A model generated the notes under the pieces. The model was not told the DNA's origin. It was given only the letters and a program-made list of their open reading frames with translations, and did not search any database. DNA of 48,295 bases, taken from an uncultured Faecalibacterium sp. GTDB taxonomy: Bacteria; Bacillota; Clostridia; Oscillospirales; Ruminococcaceae. The DNA is taken from positions 1 through 48,295 of the forward strand of contig CAKSTO010000010.1 of the NCBI GenBank assembly GCA_934501115.1. The letters are read 5' to 3'. A program made the translations under genes and the position numbers. Shown in pieces: positions 13,801 to 22,500 of this stretch (the stretch's first letter is position 1; each line of letters starts with the position of its first letter).

Positions 13801-15345
13801 ATGAAAAACAGGATCACCGCCGTGCTGGAGCGCTTTTCCAAGGCGATGCTGGCACCGCTTTCTTATCTCTCGGCGGCGGGTCTCCTGCTGGTGCTGGGGG
13901 CTCTGCTTACCAGTGCTCCGCTGGCGCAGGCGCTGCCGTTTCTCCGCTGGCCTCCGATACAGTTTCTGGGGCAGATCATCTATCAATGCCTGATGGCGGT
14001 CATCCGAAATCTCAGCGTGTTTTTTTGTGTGGGCATCGCGGCCTCTCTCGCAAGGAGGGAGAAGCATCAGGCAGGGCTCATTGCGCTGATGTGCTATTTC
14101 ATTTATCTGACAGCGGGCAATGTGACCCTCTCCGGGCTGGGGCTGTTGGCACAGCCGGACGGCCTGACCGGCCTGTACAGCTCCGGGCAGGCCGTGGTTC
14201 TGGGAGTCCAGACCGTGGATACCGGCGTGTTCGGCGGTATCCTGCTGGGGCTTCTGACGGCATGGGCGTTCGGGCATACCTGCGAAACGGTGCATAAGGG
14301 CATTCTGCCGGGAATATTTTCCGGTACGCGGTGGTCGTTTGTCTGCACGGCAGGGCTTTCTGCGGCGCTGGGCTGTGCGGTCTGCTTTATCTGGCCGCCG
14401 CTGCAGCATGGCATCGAGGTGCTCACAGGCTTTCTTGCAGCTTCAGGCAATGCTGGGCTATTTTTATACGGTTTTCTGGAACGTCTGCTGATCCCGGCAG
14501 GGCTGCACCATCTGGTGTATATGCCGTTTCAGTTTTCATCTCTGGGCGGGCGTCTGATGGCGGATGGCGTCACCTATACCGGTGCCTATGTGGTCATGAT
14601 GACCGAGTACAATCTGGGTCTGCCCTTCTCCGATGGCATCGTGTGGATGTACACCGGCTTTACCAAGACGTTTGGTTACTTCGGCATCGTGGCGGCATTC
14701 ATCTTCTGCGCCCGGAAAGAGGAGCGGAAAAAGACCGCTGCGCGGCTGCTGCCGCTGGCACTCACGGCATCGCTGGCGTCCATCACCGAGCCGCTGGACT
14801 TTTTGTTCTGCTTTTCCGCACCGGTGCTGTGGCTGGCGCATGCGTCCATCGCCGGGGTGTTCATCGTACTGCTGCATCTGTGTCATGTAACGGCGTTCAC
14901 CTCCAACCTTCTGGGGTCGTTCCTGATGAATCTCTCTGCCGGTGCGGCGCGGACGAATTACCCGGTGCTGTACCTGCTGGGGCTGTGCGAGATCGCGGTG
15001 TACTTTGTGGTCTTCACGGCGCTCATCAAAGCGCTGAATCTGCCCACGCCGGGCCGACGCCCGGAGGAGCCTGTCCGGCCGGAGACGGCACCGCTGGACG
15101 ATGCTGGGGTGGAAAAGCTCATCGCCGCCCTCGGCGGGCGGGAGAACATCTGCACGGTGGATAACTGCTTTACCCGCCTGCGGGTCACGGTGCAGGATGC
15201 GGCCTTTGTCCGGGAGCAGGCGCTGAGGGCGCTGCCCTGTAGCGGGGTGGTGCAAAACGGCTGCAATGTGCAGATTGTTTTCGGCATCCGTGCGCCGCAG
15301 ATCCGGCAGGCGGTGGAGCAGCGGCTGGACAGGGCACTTCTCTAG
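13801..15345 (+). CDS. PTS transporter EIICB of the glucose/maltose family
   Basis: 514 aa. The N-terminal EIIC membrane domain (about 1-415, roughly ten hydrophobic segments) carries the family signature TEPLDFLFCFSAPVLW. The C-terminal EIIB domain (about 430-510) has the phosphorylation site DNCFTRLRV, with the active Cys at residue 456. It imports and phosphorylates a sugar of the glucose, maltose, N-acetylglucosamine or beta-glucoside type; the sugar cannot be determined. No EIIA domain is fused or encoded nearby, so a Crr-like EIIA must come from elsewhere. ATG 13801 follows AGAGAGG. Single-gene unit. Confidence 0.92.
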   Translation: MKNRITAVLERFSKAMLAPLSYLSAAGLLLVLGALLTSAPLAQALPFLRWPPIQFLGQIIYQCLMAVIRNLSVFFCVGIAASLARREKHQAGLIALMCYFIYLTAGNVTLSGLGLLAQPDGLTGLYSSGQAVVLGVQTVDTGVFGGILLGLLTAWAFGHTCETVHKGILPGIFSGTRWSFVCTAGLSAALGCAVCFIWPPLQHGIEVLTGFLAASGNAGLFLYGFLERLLIPAGLHHLVYMPFQFSSLGGRLMADGVTYTGAYVVMMTEYNLGLPFSDGIVWMYTGFTKTFGYFGIVAAFIFCARKEERKKTAARLLPLALTASLASITEPLDFLFCFSAPVLWLAHASIAGVFIVLLHLCHVTAFTSNLLGSFLMNLSAGAARTNYPVLYLLGLCEIAVYFVVFTALIKALNLPTPGRRPEEPVRPETAPLDDAGVEKLIAALGGRENICTVDNCFTRLRVTVQDAAFVREQALRALPCSGVVQNGCNVQIVFGIRAPQIRQAVEQRLDRALL

Positions 15346-15389
15346 GCAGGACGGCGGGGAGTTTCTCCGCGGACCGTCCGCTGGGGTGG

Positions 15390-15600
15390 GACCCTGTTGC
15401 CGCAGGCAATAGGGCGGGCGATGGAATGGCCTGCAACAGCAACGACCGCCGCCAGTGGCGGAAACAGGAAGTTGCTGTTGGGACAGCGGCCAGCAGGATG
15501 CGAGTGTTGTTCAAAGCACGAAGCATCCGCTGGGTGCCGCAACCCGTACTCGTGTCCGAGGAGAAAGCTCCCCGATGGCCTGCCAGTACAGAGAAAGCTT
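15390..15600 (+). ncRNA. Structured leader upstream of gluQ, repeat B copy 2
   Basis: About 250 bp between the PTS gene and gluQ hold strong pairings: TTGCC/GGCAA near 15396, AACAGCAAC/GTTGCTGTT around a GCCGCC/GGCGG hairpin, and GGATGC-GA-GTG / CAC-GA-AGCATCC near 15495-15525. The last arm and GACCGCCGCCAG are shared with 6076-6225. It could be a leader RNA of gluQ, the 3' end of the PTS transcript or a mobile repeat. I see no T-box sequence. Confidence 0.5.
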
Positions 15601-15624
15601 ACAAATTGCGAAAGGAAATTTTCA

Positions 15625-16602
15625 ATGCAGGAAAAACCGTTTCTAAACCAGAAAAAAACACCTGAGGTGGTTGGCCGCTTTGCCCCCAGCCCCAGCGGGC
15701 GGCTGCATCTGGGCAATCTGGCCTGCAGCCTGCTGGCGTGGCTCAGTGCCAGAAGCCGGGGCGGGCGCATCGTGCTGCGCATTGAAGATCTGGACGCCGA
15801 GCGCTGCCCCCGCGTTTACGCAGACCTTCTGGAACAGGATCTGGACTGGCTGGGGCTTGTCTGGGATGAGGGCGGCAGCGGCGGCGGTGCCAATGCCCTC
15901 TATTATCAGAGCGAGTGTGCAGAGATCTATACGGCCAGCTACAAAAAGCTGGAAGACAGAGGGCTGGTATACCCGTGCTTCTGCTCCCGCGCGCAGCTCC
16001 ACGCGGCCAGCGCACCCCATACTTCGGACGGCAATGTCATTTACCCCGGCACCTGCCGCGGCCTGACCCCTGCCGAGATCGCGGAAAAGCGCAAAAAGAA
16101 AGCCCCTGCCTACCGCCTGATCGTGCCGGACGAAGAGATCACGTTTGTGGACGGCTGCATGGGGGTCCACACAGAAAATCTCCTGCGGGACTGCGGCGAT
16201 TTTTACCTGCGCCGTGCCGATGGTGTGTTTGCCTATCAGCTGGCGGTGGTGGTGGATGACGCCCGCATGGGCGTCACCGAGGTGGTGCGCGGGTCGGATC
16301 TTCTGTCCTCTACAGCACGGCAGCTGTACCTGTACCGCCTTCTGGGTCTGCAGGCACCGAGGTTTGCACACTGCCCGCTGCTGCTGGCTCCGGATGGGCG
16401 GCGGCTGTCCAAGCGGGACGGCGACCAGAGCCTTGAAAATCTGCGGGAAAAGTACACCGCGCCGGAGATCGTGGGCAGGCTGGCCTATGCTTACGGCCTG
16501 CAGCCGGAGCCTGCGCCCCGTACGCCGGAAAGCCTGATCCCGGATTTCTCGTGGGATAAGGTGCCCAAAGCGGATGTCTGCCTGCCGGAAGGGCTGTTTT
16601 GA
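15625..16602 (+). CDS. gluQ: Glutamyl-queuosine tRNA(Asp) synthetase
   Basis: 325 aa, a truncated class I GluRS paralogue lacking the anticodon-binding domain. It activates glutamate without tRNA and attaches it to queuosine in tRNA-Asp. The HIGH-type motif is SPSGRLHLGN (residues 22-31) and the KMSKS-type motif is RRLSKRDGD near 265-273. The zinc-site cysteines of GluQ are present (YPCFCSRA and, later, YPGTCR). ATG 15625 follows AAAGGAAA; the open frame extends back to 15397 but that part is structured leader. The PTS gene upstream is unrelated in function. Confidence 0.92.
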   Translation: MQEKPFLNQKKTPEVVGRFAPSPSGRLHLGNLACSLLAWLSARSRGGRIVLRIEDLDAERCPRVYADLLEQDLDWLGLVWDEGGSGGGANALYYQSECAEIYTASYKKLEDRGLVYPCFCSRAQLHAASAPHTSDGNVIYPGTCRGLTPAEIAEKRKKKAPAYRLIVPDEEITFVDGCMGVHTENLLRDCGDFYLRRADGVFAYQLAVVVDDARMGVTEVVRGSDLLSSTARQLYLYRLLGLQAPRFAHCPLLLAPDGRRLSKRDGDQSLENLREKYTAPEIVGRLAYAYGLQPEPAPRTPESLIPDFSWDKVPKADVCLPEGLF

Positions 16603-16605
16603 CGC

Positions 16606-16646
16606 AAAAAAGGAAGAGCTGTCTCACGGCAGCTCTTCCTTTTTTG
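16606..16646. terminator. Bidirectional terminator between gluQ and the PAP2 gene
   Basis: AAAAAAGGAAGAGCTG pairs with CAGCTCTTCCTTTTTT, 8-nt loop; serves both convergent genes. Confidence 0.9.
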
Positions 16647-16656
16647 GTTATAGAGG

Positions 16657-17316
16657 TCAGATGCGGCGCACCTGCGGCAGTTCGTCGTGGGCAGTCATCC
16701 GGGTGAATGCGGCGTCCAGTGCCAGAGCCAGCACGATGCCCAGCACAACATCGATGCAGCTGTGCTGCTTGAGCAGCATGGTGGAGAGCACAATGGAGAA
16801 GCACAGCACGGAAGCGGCGGGGCGCATCCAGCGGAAGCAGGGTTTTTCAAAAATGCGGCTGCGGTAGTAGGCCAGCAGCAGCGTCACCGAGTTGAACACG
16901 TGGATGGACGGGCAGACATTGATGGGGGTATCGGTGCTGTACAAGAAGCGCACCGTGCGGGCGAAGATGTCATTGCCCGGCACATAGTATGGGCGCAGGT
17001 TCAGCCCGGTGGGCAGGATGACATAGCACGCCAGCGCAATGGTCATACCGCTGAACAACGGCATGACCAGCCGCCAGAAGTCCTCGCGGGGTGCCTTCCA
17101 CAGCAGGAAGAACAGGGTGAACGGGATCCACGGGAACCATGCAAAGTAGGGGACAACGGCATATTTGCAGAAGGGGATCAAATCGTCCAGCCGACAGTGC
17201 ACAAGGATGTGCGGCATGTGGATCTGCGTGTTCAGAAAGTTGAAGGCTGCGAGATATAACAATAAATACAGCGCCATAAAGCAGATGGGATGGCGCGAAA
17301 ACCAGTTGCGTTTCAT
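16657..17316 (-). CDS. PAP2-superfamily membrane phosphatase
   Basis: 219 aa with about six hydrophobic segments. PAP2 catalytic motifs: GLNLRP (C1, the upstream Lys is not obvious), CPSIHVF (C2, PSxH) and STMLLKQHSCIDVV (C3, His and Asp). This PAP2_3-like form occurs in enzymes acting on phospholipid or sphingolipid phosphates and in phosphoinositol transferases; the substrate is unknown. ATG 17316 follows AAAGGAGG with 9-nt spacing; the open frame extends further upstream without a ribosome binding site. Transcribed alone, convergent with gluQ. Confidence 0.85.
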   Translation of the reverse strand: MKRNWFSRHPICFMALYLLLYLAAFNFLNTQIHMPHILVHCRLDDLIPFCKYAVVPYFAWFPWIPFTLFFLLWKAPREDFWRLVMPLFSGMTIALACYVILPTGLNLRPYYVPGNDIFARTVRFLYSTDTPINVCPSIHVFNSVTLLLAYYRSRIFEKPCFRWMRPAASVLCFSIVLSTMLLKQHSCIDVVLGIVLALALDAAFTRMTAHDELPQVRRI

Positions 17317-17593
17317 GGAAAAAAGCCTCCTTTTTGCGTTTGGGCAAACTCTTAGCATTGAGAAATTATACGCCGTAAGTATGACAAAAACAAGAACGAA
17401 ACCAGACAACATTATCAAAAACAATGTGAATTATTTGTGCGATTTGCGTAAAAACGGGTTCCAATCAGAAAATAGACTTTTGCGCTGCAGCGTGGTTTGG
17501 TGCGGAAAGGCGAAACGGATTTTCAGGATGGCTTTTTGGAAATGCGTTTCTGGAATGGAATACGATCCAAAAGGCAAAAAAACTGCACAGACG
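17317..17593. other. Intergenic region, promoter only
   Basis: Minus-strand TATAAT at 17365-17370 with a weak TTGTTT (17388-17393, 17 bp spacing) is the probable promoter of the PAP2 gene. The rest (17400-17593) shows no coding or repeat structure I can support. Confidence 0.55.
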
Positions 17594-17625
17594 CAAAAAA
17601 AGAGTCTGCCTCTGCGGCAGACTCT
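17594..17625 (-). terminator. Terminator of the MATE gene
   Basis: AGAGTCTGCC pairs with GGCAGACTCT; on the minus strand it is followed by TTTTTTTG. Confidence 0.85.
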
Positions 17626-17638
17626 GAGAAGATCGGAT

Positions 17639-19006
17639 TCAGATCACGTGCTGCTCCAGCCACCTGCCGCGCACGAAGCGGACAAAGAAGCACAGAGAGC
17701 GGAACGCCCAGTCCAGATACATGCCCATCCAGATGGCCAGCAGCCCGCCGTGGAACGCCAGCACACACAGGTAGCAGAAGCCCACGCGGAACGCCCACAT
17801 GGAAATGATGCTCACGGTCATGGTAAAGCGGGCGTCGCCTGCTGCGCGCAGGATGTTGGGCATGGTAAAGCTGGAAGGCCAGATGAACAGGGAGATGATG
17901 TTGAACCACACCATCACCTCCAGCGCCATGGCGTAGGCTTCCGGCGAGAGGCTGAACAGGCCCAGTGCAAATTTGTTGGCAAACAGGAAGGCGGAAAGAT
18001 TCATGAACCATGCGCCGCAGTAGGCAAACAGCATCAGGCGGCGGGAGTAATACACGGCCTGATCCTTTTCGCCTGCACCAAGGCACTGCCCCACCACGGT
18101 CAGGGCAGCCATGCCCACCGCGTTGGCGGGGATGTTCAGGAAGGTGGTGGTGGTGTTTGCCACCGCGTTGGCCGCGATGGCGGCGGTGCCGAGGGTGGAA
18201 GTCAGGCTGGACACCGACAGCTTGCCGATCTGGAACATGCCGTTTTCGATGCCGGCCGGGATGCCCACCCGCAAGATCTGCCGGATGAGCCTGCCCTGCG
18301 GAGCCAGAGCGCGCAGACCTTCTACCCGCAGAGGGCAGGCAGGCCGCTGCAGCAGATACAGCACGGCGGCACAGGCAATGGCGCGGGAGACAAGGCTGGC
18401 AAGCGCCGCGCCCATGACCCCCATGCCGAAGCCGTAGATCAGGATGGCATTGCCGCCGATGTTCACCACGTTCATCACAAGGCTGGACATCATGCTGATC
18501 TTGCTGTTGCCCTGCGCCCGGAACAGCGCCGCGCCGGCGTTGTACAGGCCGATGAAGGGGTAGCTCAGGGCAGACAGCAGAAAATAGGTCTCGGCGTAGC
18601 GCATCACGTCGGCCTCAATGGAGCCGAAGATGCCCCGCAGGATGGCATGGCGGCCAACGATGACCACCGCTGCCACCAGACAGCTGAAGCTGGAAAGGAT
18701 GAACAGGATCTGCGCCGCGGCACGCTGGGCATCCTTCGGCTCCCGGCGGCCGATGTACTGGCTGGTGACCACTGCGCCGCCGGTGGCCAGTGCACTCATG
18801 ATCTGGATCATCAGGGTGTTGAAGCTGTCCACAAGGCTCACACCCGAGACGGCGGCCTCGCCTACCGAGGACACCATCAGGGTATCGGCCAGACCGATGG
18901 ATACGCTCAGTGCCTGCTCGGCGATCAGCGGCAGCAGCAGGGCAATGAGCTGCTGCCGGGTAAACAGCGGCGGCTTATGGAACGCGGGCGTTTTGGTTGC
19001 TGTCAT
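17639..19006 (-). CDS. MATE-family efflux transporter (1)
   Basis: 455 aa, twelve predicted hydrophobic helices in two MatE repeats (first from about residue 15, second from about 235). The cation-coupled antiporter family exports drugs and metabolites. Typical first-helix region: LLLPLIAEQALSVSIGLADTLMVSSVGEAAVSGVSLVDS. ATG 19006 is preceded by GGAGGAACCT, which decides the start over an in-frame upstream codon. A promoter at 19054-19082 and a terminator at 17594 make it a single-gene unit. Substrate unknown. Confidence 0.92.
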   Translation of the reverse strand: MTATKTPAFHKPPLFTRQQLIALLLPLIAEQALSVSIGLADTLMVSSVGEAAVSGVSLVDSFNTLMIQIMSALATGGAVVTSQYIGRREPKDAQRAAAQILFILSSFSCLVAAVVIVGRHAILRGIFGSIEADVMRYAETYFLLSALSYPFIGLYNAGAALFRAQGNSKISMMSSLVMNVVNIGGNAILIYGFGMGVMGAALASLVSRAIACAAVLYLLQRPACPLRVEGLRALAPQGRLIRQILRVGIPAGIENGMFQIGKLSVSSLTSTLGTAAIAANAVANTTTTFLNIPANAVGMAALTVVGQCLGAGEKDQAVYYSRRLMLFAYCGAWFMNLSAFLFANKFALGLFSLSPEAYAMALEVMVWFNIISLFIWPSSFTMPNILRAAGDARFTMTVSIISMWAFRVGFCYLCVLAFHGGLLAIWMGMYLDWAFRSLCFFVRFVRGRWLEQHVI

Positions 19007-19053
19007 AGGTTCCTCCGTAACGGTGACGAGATGCACTTGGATACATGACCTAT

Positions 19054-19082
19054 ATCATACAGCAGAACGCGCAGAATTACAA
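19054..19082 (-). promoter_or_regulatory. Promoter of MATE gene 1
   Basis: Minus strand: TTGTAA (19077-19082), 17 bp, TATGAT (19054-19059). Confidence 0.7.
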
Positions 19083-19178
19083 GAGATGGATACAACAAAT
19101 CGGAGAAGCTGTTTTTATAAGCATTGCACACCGCCTTGTCCGGGAGCCGAAAGCCGCACCGCAGCGCGTTTGTTCCGC

Positions 19179-19207
19179 TTTACCCATGCAGACAATTGTG
19201 CTACAAT
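19179..19207 (+). promoter_or_regulatory. Promoter of the pyrophosphatase gene
   Basis: TTTACC (19179-19184), 17 bp, TACAAT (19202-19207) with an extended TG at 19199-19200. Confidence 0.7.
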
Positions 19208-19295
19208 AAAACTGCGGTATGCGGTGCTGTGCAGGAGCATCGGCGTACACGAAGGGAAAATGATAAGAAAAATGCGAGACCCAAAGGGGGAAACT

Positions 19296-20951
19296 ATGCC
19301 AAAAACAGCCCATAAAGTCGTGGTCATCGGGCATCGCAACCCGGACACCGACTCCATCTGCTCGGCCATCGCCTATGCTGAGCTGAAAAATAAGACCAGT
19401 GATCTGCTCTGCGAGCCGCGCCGTGCCGGCAAGATGAATCAGGAGACCGAGTTCGTGCTCAAAAAATTCGGCGTCAGGCCGCCCCGCATGTGCACGGACG
19501 TGAACCCCAAGATCCGTGATGTGGACTACCGCGAGATGCCCGGCATCCCCGGCTCCACCAGCCTGCGCAGGGCGTGGGAGATCATGCGGGATCAGCAGAT
19601 CGATACCCTGCCCGTTACCAGCCCGGACAACGAGCTGGAAGGCGTCATCACCGTGAAGGATATCGCCACGGCCAACATGGACGTGTTTGATACCGGCATT
19701 CTGGCCAAGAGCCTGACCAGCTACAAAAATATCCTCGAGACGCTGGACGGCGCCATGGTGGTGGGGGACGAGAATGCGATGTGCACCACAGGCCATATCC
19801 GGATCGGCACCGCCACCCCGGAAATGCTGGAGAGCACGGTGGAAAAAGGCGATATCGTCATCCTGACCAACCGCTACGAGAGCCAGCTGTGCGCCATCGA
19901 AAAGGAAGCGTCCCTTCTCATCATCTGCAACGGCTCCAAGGTGGGCCGCACCATCCAGCGCATTGCGGAGGAGACGGGCGTTGCCATCATGACCACCCCG
20001 GTGGATACCTATGCCGCCGGCAAGCTCATCAGCCAGTGCGCACCCATCTCCTATTATATGACCCGCAATGACATCATGAAGTTCACCCTCGTCACCCCCG
20101 TGGCCGATGTGACCCGCGTGATGGCAAAGGTGCGCCACCGCTATTTCCCCATCCTCGACGAGGACGGCAAATACTGCGGCATGGTCAGCCGCCGCAACAT
20201 CATCAATCTGCAGAAGCGGCGGATCATTCTGGTGGATCACAATGAGGCGACGCAGGCGGTGGAGGGCTTCGATCAGGCGGAGATCCTGGAGATCATCGAT
20301 CATCACCGCATCGGCAGCCTTGAGACCAGCGGCCCGGTGTATTTCCGCAACCAGCCGGTGGGCTGCACCGCTACCATCGTCGCCCAGATGTACGACGAAA
20401 ACGGCGTGGAGATCCCGCCGAAGACCGCAGGCCTGCTGCTGGCGGCGATCCTCTCGGACACGCTGGTGTTCCGCAGCCCTACCTGCACGCCGCTGGACGA
20501 GGCCACCGCAAAGCGTCTGGCAAAGACCGCCGGGGTAGAGATCAACGAGTTTGCCAGTGAGATGTTTGAGGCAGGCGAGAAGCTGGACGGCAAGACGCCG
20601 GAGGAGGTGTTCCTGCAGGATTTCAAGGTGTTCATGTGCGGCGATATCCGTTTCGGCGTGGCACAGGGCAGCTATATGACCCGCAAGAACCTTCTGGCGG
20701 CAGAAAACCTGCTGCGCCCCTATCTGGAGGAAGCCCGCAACAAGCAGAACGTGGAGGACATCTATATGCTGCTCACCGACGTGCCCAAGGAGGAGAGCGT
20801 GGTCATCAGCAGCGGCCGCTACGCCGCCGAGGTGCTGGCCGACGGCTTCGAGACCCAGCCCGCCGAGGACGGCAGCTTTACGCTGCCCGGCGTGGTGAGC
20901 CGCAAAAAGCAGTTCATCCCCGCCCTCATGACCGCATATCAGGAACTTTGA
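19296..20951 (+). CDS. ppaC: Family II (Mn-dependent) inorganic pyrophosphatase with CBS and DRTGG domains
   Basis: 551 aa, the CBS-PPase form. DHH-type catalytic domain starts VVIGHRNPDTDS (residues 9-20, metal ligands). Two CBS modules flank a DRTGG-like domain in about residues 70-310. The catalytic fold resumes with DHHRIG near 334 and AAILSDTLVFRSPTCT, and the DHHA2 domain forms the C-terminus (SRKKQFIPALMTAYQ). It hydrolyses PPi in the cytoplasm; related enzymes are controlled by adenine nucleotides bound to the CBS domains. ATG 19296 follows AAAGGGGG; the long open frame upstream overlaps MATE gene 1 on the other strand and is not coding. Confidence 0.95.
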   Translation: MPKTAHKVVVIGHRNPDTDSICSAIAYAELKNKTSDLLCEPRRAGKMNQETEFVLKKFGVRPPRMCTDVNPKIRDVDYREMPGIPGSTSLRRAWEIMRDQQIDTLPVTSPDNELEGVITVKDIATANMDVFDTGILAKSLTSYKNILETLDGAMVVGDENAMCTTGHIRIGTATPEMLESTVEKGDIVILTNRYESQLCAIEKEASLLIICNGSKVGRTIQRIAEETGVAIMTTPVDTYAAGKLISQCAPISYYMTRNDIMKFTLVTPVADVTRVMAKVRHRYFPILDEDGKYCGMVSRRNIINLQKRRIILVDHNEATQAVEGFDQAEILEIIDHHRIGSLETSGPVYFRNQPVGCTATIVAQMYDENGVEIPPKTAGLLLAAILSDTLVFRSPTCTPLDEATAKRLAKTAGVEINEFASEMFEAGEKLDGKTPEEVFLQDFKVFMCGDIRFGVAQGSYMTRKNLLAAENLLRPYLEEARNKQNVEDIYMLLTDVPKEESVVISSGRYAAEVLADGFETQPAEDGSFTLPGVVSRKKQFIPALMTAYQEL

Positions 20952-20962
20952 GGGAAGGGAGA

Positions 20963-21157
20963 GCATCCTCGCCCTCTCAGTCTCTAACGCGCCAGATTCC
21001 CCCTTTTGTCGCTGCGCGACATCTTCCCCCGGAGCGGGGGAAGTCTTTCCTCAAAGGGGGAGCCCTTGGCAAAACCGCAAACGTTGCATGGACTGCCAAA
21101 GCCTCTCACTCTGGGAGAGCTGGACGCGAAGCGGCCTGAGAGGGCGGGCACGCTAAA
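20963..21157 (+). repeat. CCCTCTC...GAGAGGG palindromic repeat, copy 2
   Basis: Same borders as 12718-12870 (GCATCCTCGCCCTCTC to GAGAGGGCGGGC) and the same TGGACTGCCAAAG core, but enlarged by GTCGCTGCGCGAC and CTTCCCCC/GGGGGAAG hairpins like those at 6100-6140. Confidence 0.75.
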
Positions 21158-21172
21158 AAAGGATGTGTGCCA

Positions 21173-21505
21173 ATGTTTGATTTTTTGACCAAAAAAGCAA
21201 AGGACGCCGTTCCGCCCACCCTCCCGGAGGGCACGGTGCGCCGCCGCTACAGCATCGAGGGGCAGGTGCAGGGGGTGGGCTTCCGCTACCGTGCCCGCTA
21301 TGCAGCCCAGACACTGGAGCTGACCGGCTGGGTGCAGAATGAGGACGACGGCAGCGTCACGCTGGAGGTGCAGGGCGACCCGGAAAAGTTCCTGCAGCTG
21401 TTTGCCATGATCCAGAAAAGCGATTATATCCAAATCACCGGCATCCGTGAAAAAGACCTCCCGCCCGACCCGTGGGAGCGCGGCTTCTCGGTGCGGGGAT
21501 ATTGA
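21173..21505 (+). CDS. acyP: Acylphosphatase
   Basis: 110 aa; the acylphosphatase fold starts at about residue 22: YSIEGQVQGVGFRYRARYAA, with the catalytic Arg in GFRYR, and GWVQNEDDGSVTLEVQGD with the catalytic Asn. It hydrolyses carboxyl-phosphate bonds such as acetyl phosphate or carbamoyl phosphate. An N-terminal extension of about 20 residues precedes the domain. The start ATG 21173 is chosen over GTG 21167 because AAAAAAGGA ends 9 nt before it. It follows the pyrophosphatase after a repeat. Confidence 0.9.
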   Translation: MFDFLTKKAKDAVPPTLPEGTVRRRYSIEGQVQGVGFRYRARYAAQTLELTGWVQNEDDGSVTLEVQGDPEKFLQLFAMIQKSDYIQITGIREKDLPPDPWERGFSVRGY

Positions 21506-21530
21506 GAGGGTTCGACAAACAAAAAAGCTG

Positions 21531-21552
21531 ACGCGAAAGCGTCAGCTTTTTT
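21531..21552. terminator. Bidirectional terminator after acylphosphatase
   Basis: AAAAAAGCTGAC pairs with GTCAGCTTTTTT. It serves acyP and the convergent secreted-protein gene. Confidence 0.88.
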
Positions 21553-21565
21553 GCTCTTTCTAATT

Positions 21566-22237
21566 TTAACCTGCTATTTTCAGCGGGGAATTCTCTGTCC
21601 AGATGGTGCCGTCCAGCAGCCGGGTCACGGCCAGGGTGCCGTTTGCGCTGACCCGTGCCGGGTCCAGCGCGTAAAAGTCGCTTTCCTTCAGGCTGGCGGG
21701 GTCTGCGGTGGGGGCGATGCCCACCACGCACACCCAGTGGCCGTAGGTGCTGCTGGTGGCGATGTGCGGGTAGTTGACCGGATCCCAGCCGGAGCCGGTC
21801 TGGTGATATTCATAGGTAGAAGTGCGGTTGGCGTGTTTTTTCACGCCGCTCACCGTGGTGTTTTTCAGATGTACGATCACCGGCCGCCCGGCGGAAAGCT
21901 CGGTATAGAGCTTCTGCAGGCACTCGGACAGGCTGCCCGAATAGCCGTAGTAGCCGCCCGCCGACCAGACCGCGCCGTTCGACCACATACCGCTGCCGGA
22001 GGAGACTTTACCGTCCAGAATGGTGCGTGCGTAGCGCAGAGCATACCAGCTGCATTTGCCGGAGGTCTGGTTGCCGATGGAAAGGATGTGGCTGGTGTTG
22101 AACTCCAGCAGGTCGATGCCGTTCGTTTCTTTCAGGCCGGCGGCATGGGCATGGGGCATGGCCAGAGCCAGCAGCAGGCAGAGCGCCAGCACCGCCGCTG
22201 CCAGACGCTGCGCCCGGCGGGCGGGACAGTGCTGCAT
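21566..22237 (-). CDS. Secreted C39-like (papain-fold) protein
   Basis: 223 aa with a signal peptide (RLAAAVLALCLLLALA...AHA-A). The mature part resembles peptidase_C39_2-type domains: candidate catalytic Cys in GKCSWYALRYAR, His in YGHWVCVVGI and Asp in YALDPARV, in that order. Such extracellular proteins may cleave peptides or be inactive binding proteins. ATG 22237 is preferred to GTG 22246 because AAAGGA then has a 10-nt spacing. Single-gene unit. The activity is an inference from motif order only. Confidence 0.7.
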   Translation of the reverse strand: MQHCPARRAQRLAAAVLALCLLLALAMPHAHAAGLKETNGIDLLEFNTSHILSIGNQTSGKCSWYALRYARTILDGKVSSGSGMWSNGAVWSAGGYYGYSGSLSECLQKLYTELSAGRPVIVHLKNTTVSGVKKHANRTSTYEYHQTGSGWDPVNYPHIATSSTYGHWVCVVGIAPTADPASLKESDFYALDPARVSANGTLAVTRLLDGTIWTENSPLKIAG

Positions 22238-22500
22238 GTGATACACATCCTTTGTTTTTATGTCCTTATTTTACCATGCAAAAGTGGTGGAATTGTGTAA
22301 AGCCAAAAACTTTTCTCTCGGATTTTTTGGGCATGGATTGTACAGTGTCCACAAAAAGAGGAACTGCTTTTTTACGCTCCGGCGTGAAAGGACGCAAAAC
22401 CGGCGCGAGTTGCCGTTGTGCAGCCGAAAAATTTCGTGTATCCTTAAATTACAACAAAGGCCTGCACACTGCCGGTCAAAACAGGAAAGGATGAATCTGT

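Noticed and set aside
15351..15624. T-box riboswitch upstream of gluQ
   Set aside because: No T-box consensus (TGGNACC-type bulge sequence), specifier loop or paired terminator/antiterminator could be found.
17165..19048. 627-codon plus-strand open frame opposite MATE gene 1
   Set aside because: Shadow frame rich in His, Gln and Gly; the MATE protein on the minus strand is unambiguous.
19077..20966. 629-codon minus-strand open frame opposite the pyrophosphatase
   Set aside because: Shadow of the ppaC gene; no motifs and no start signals.
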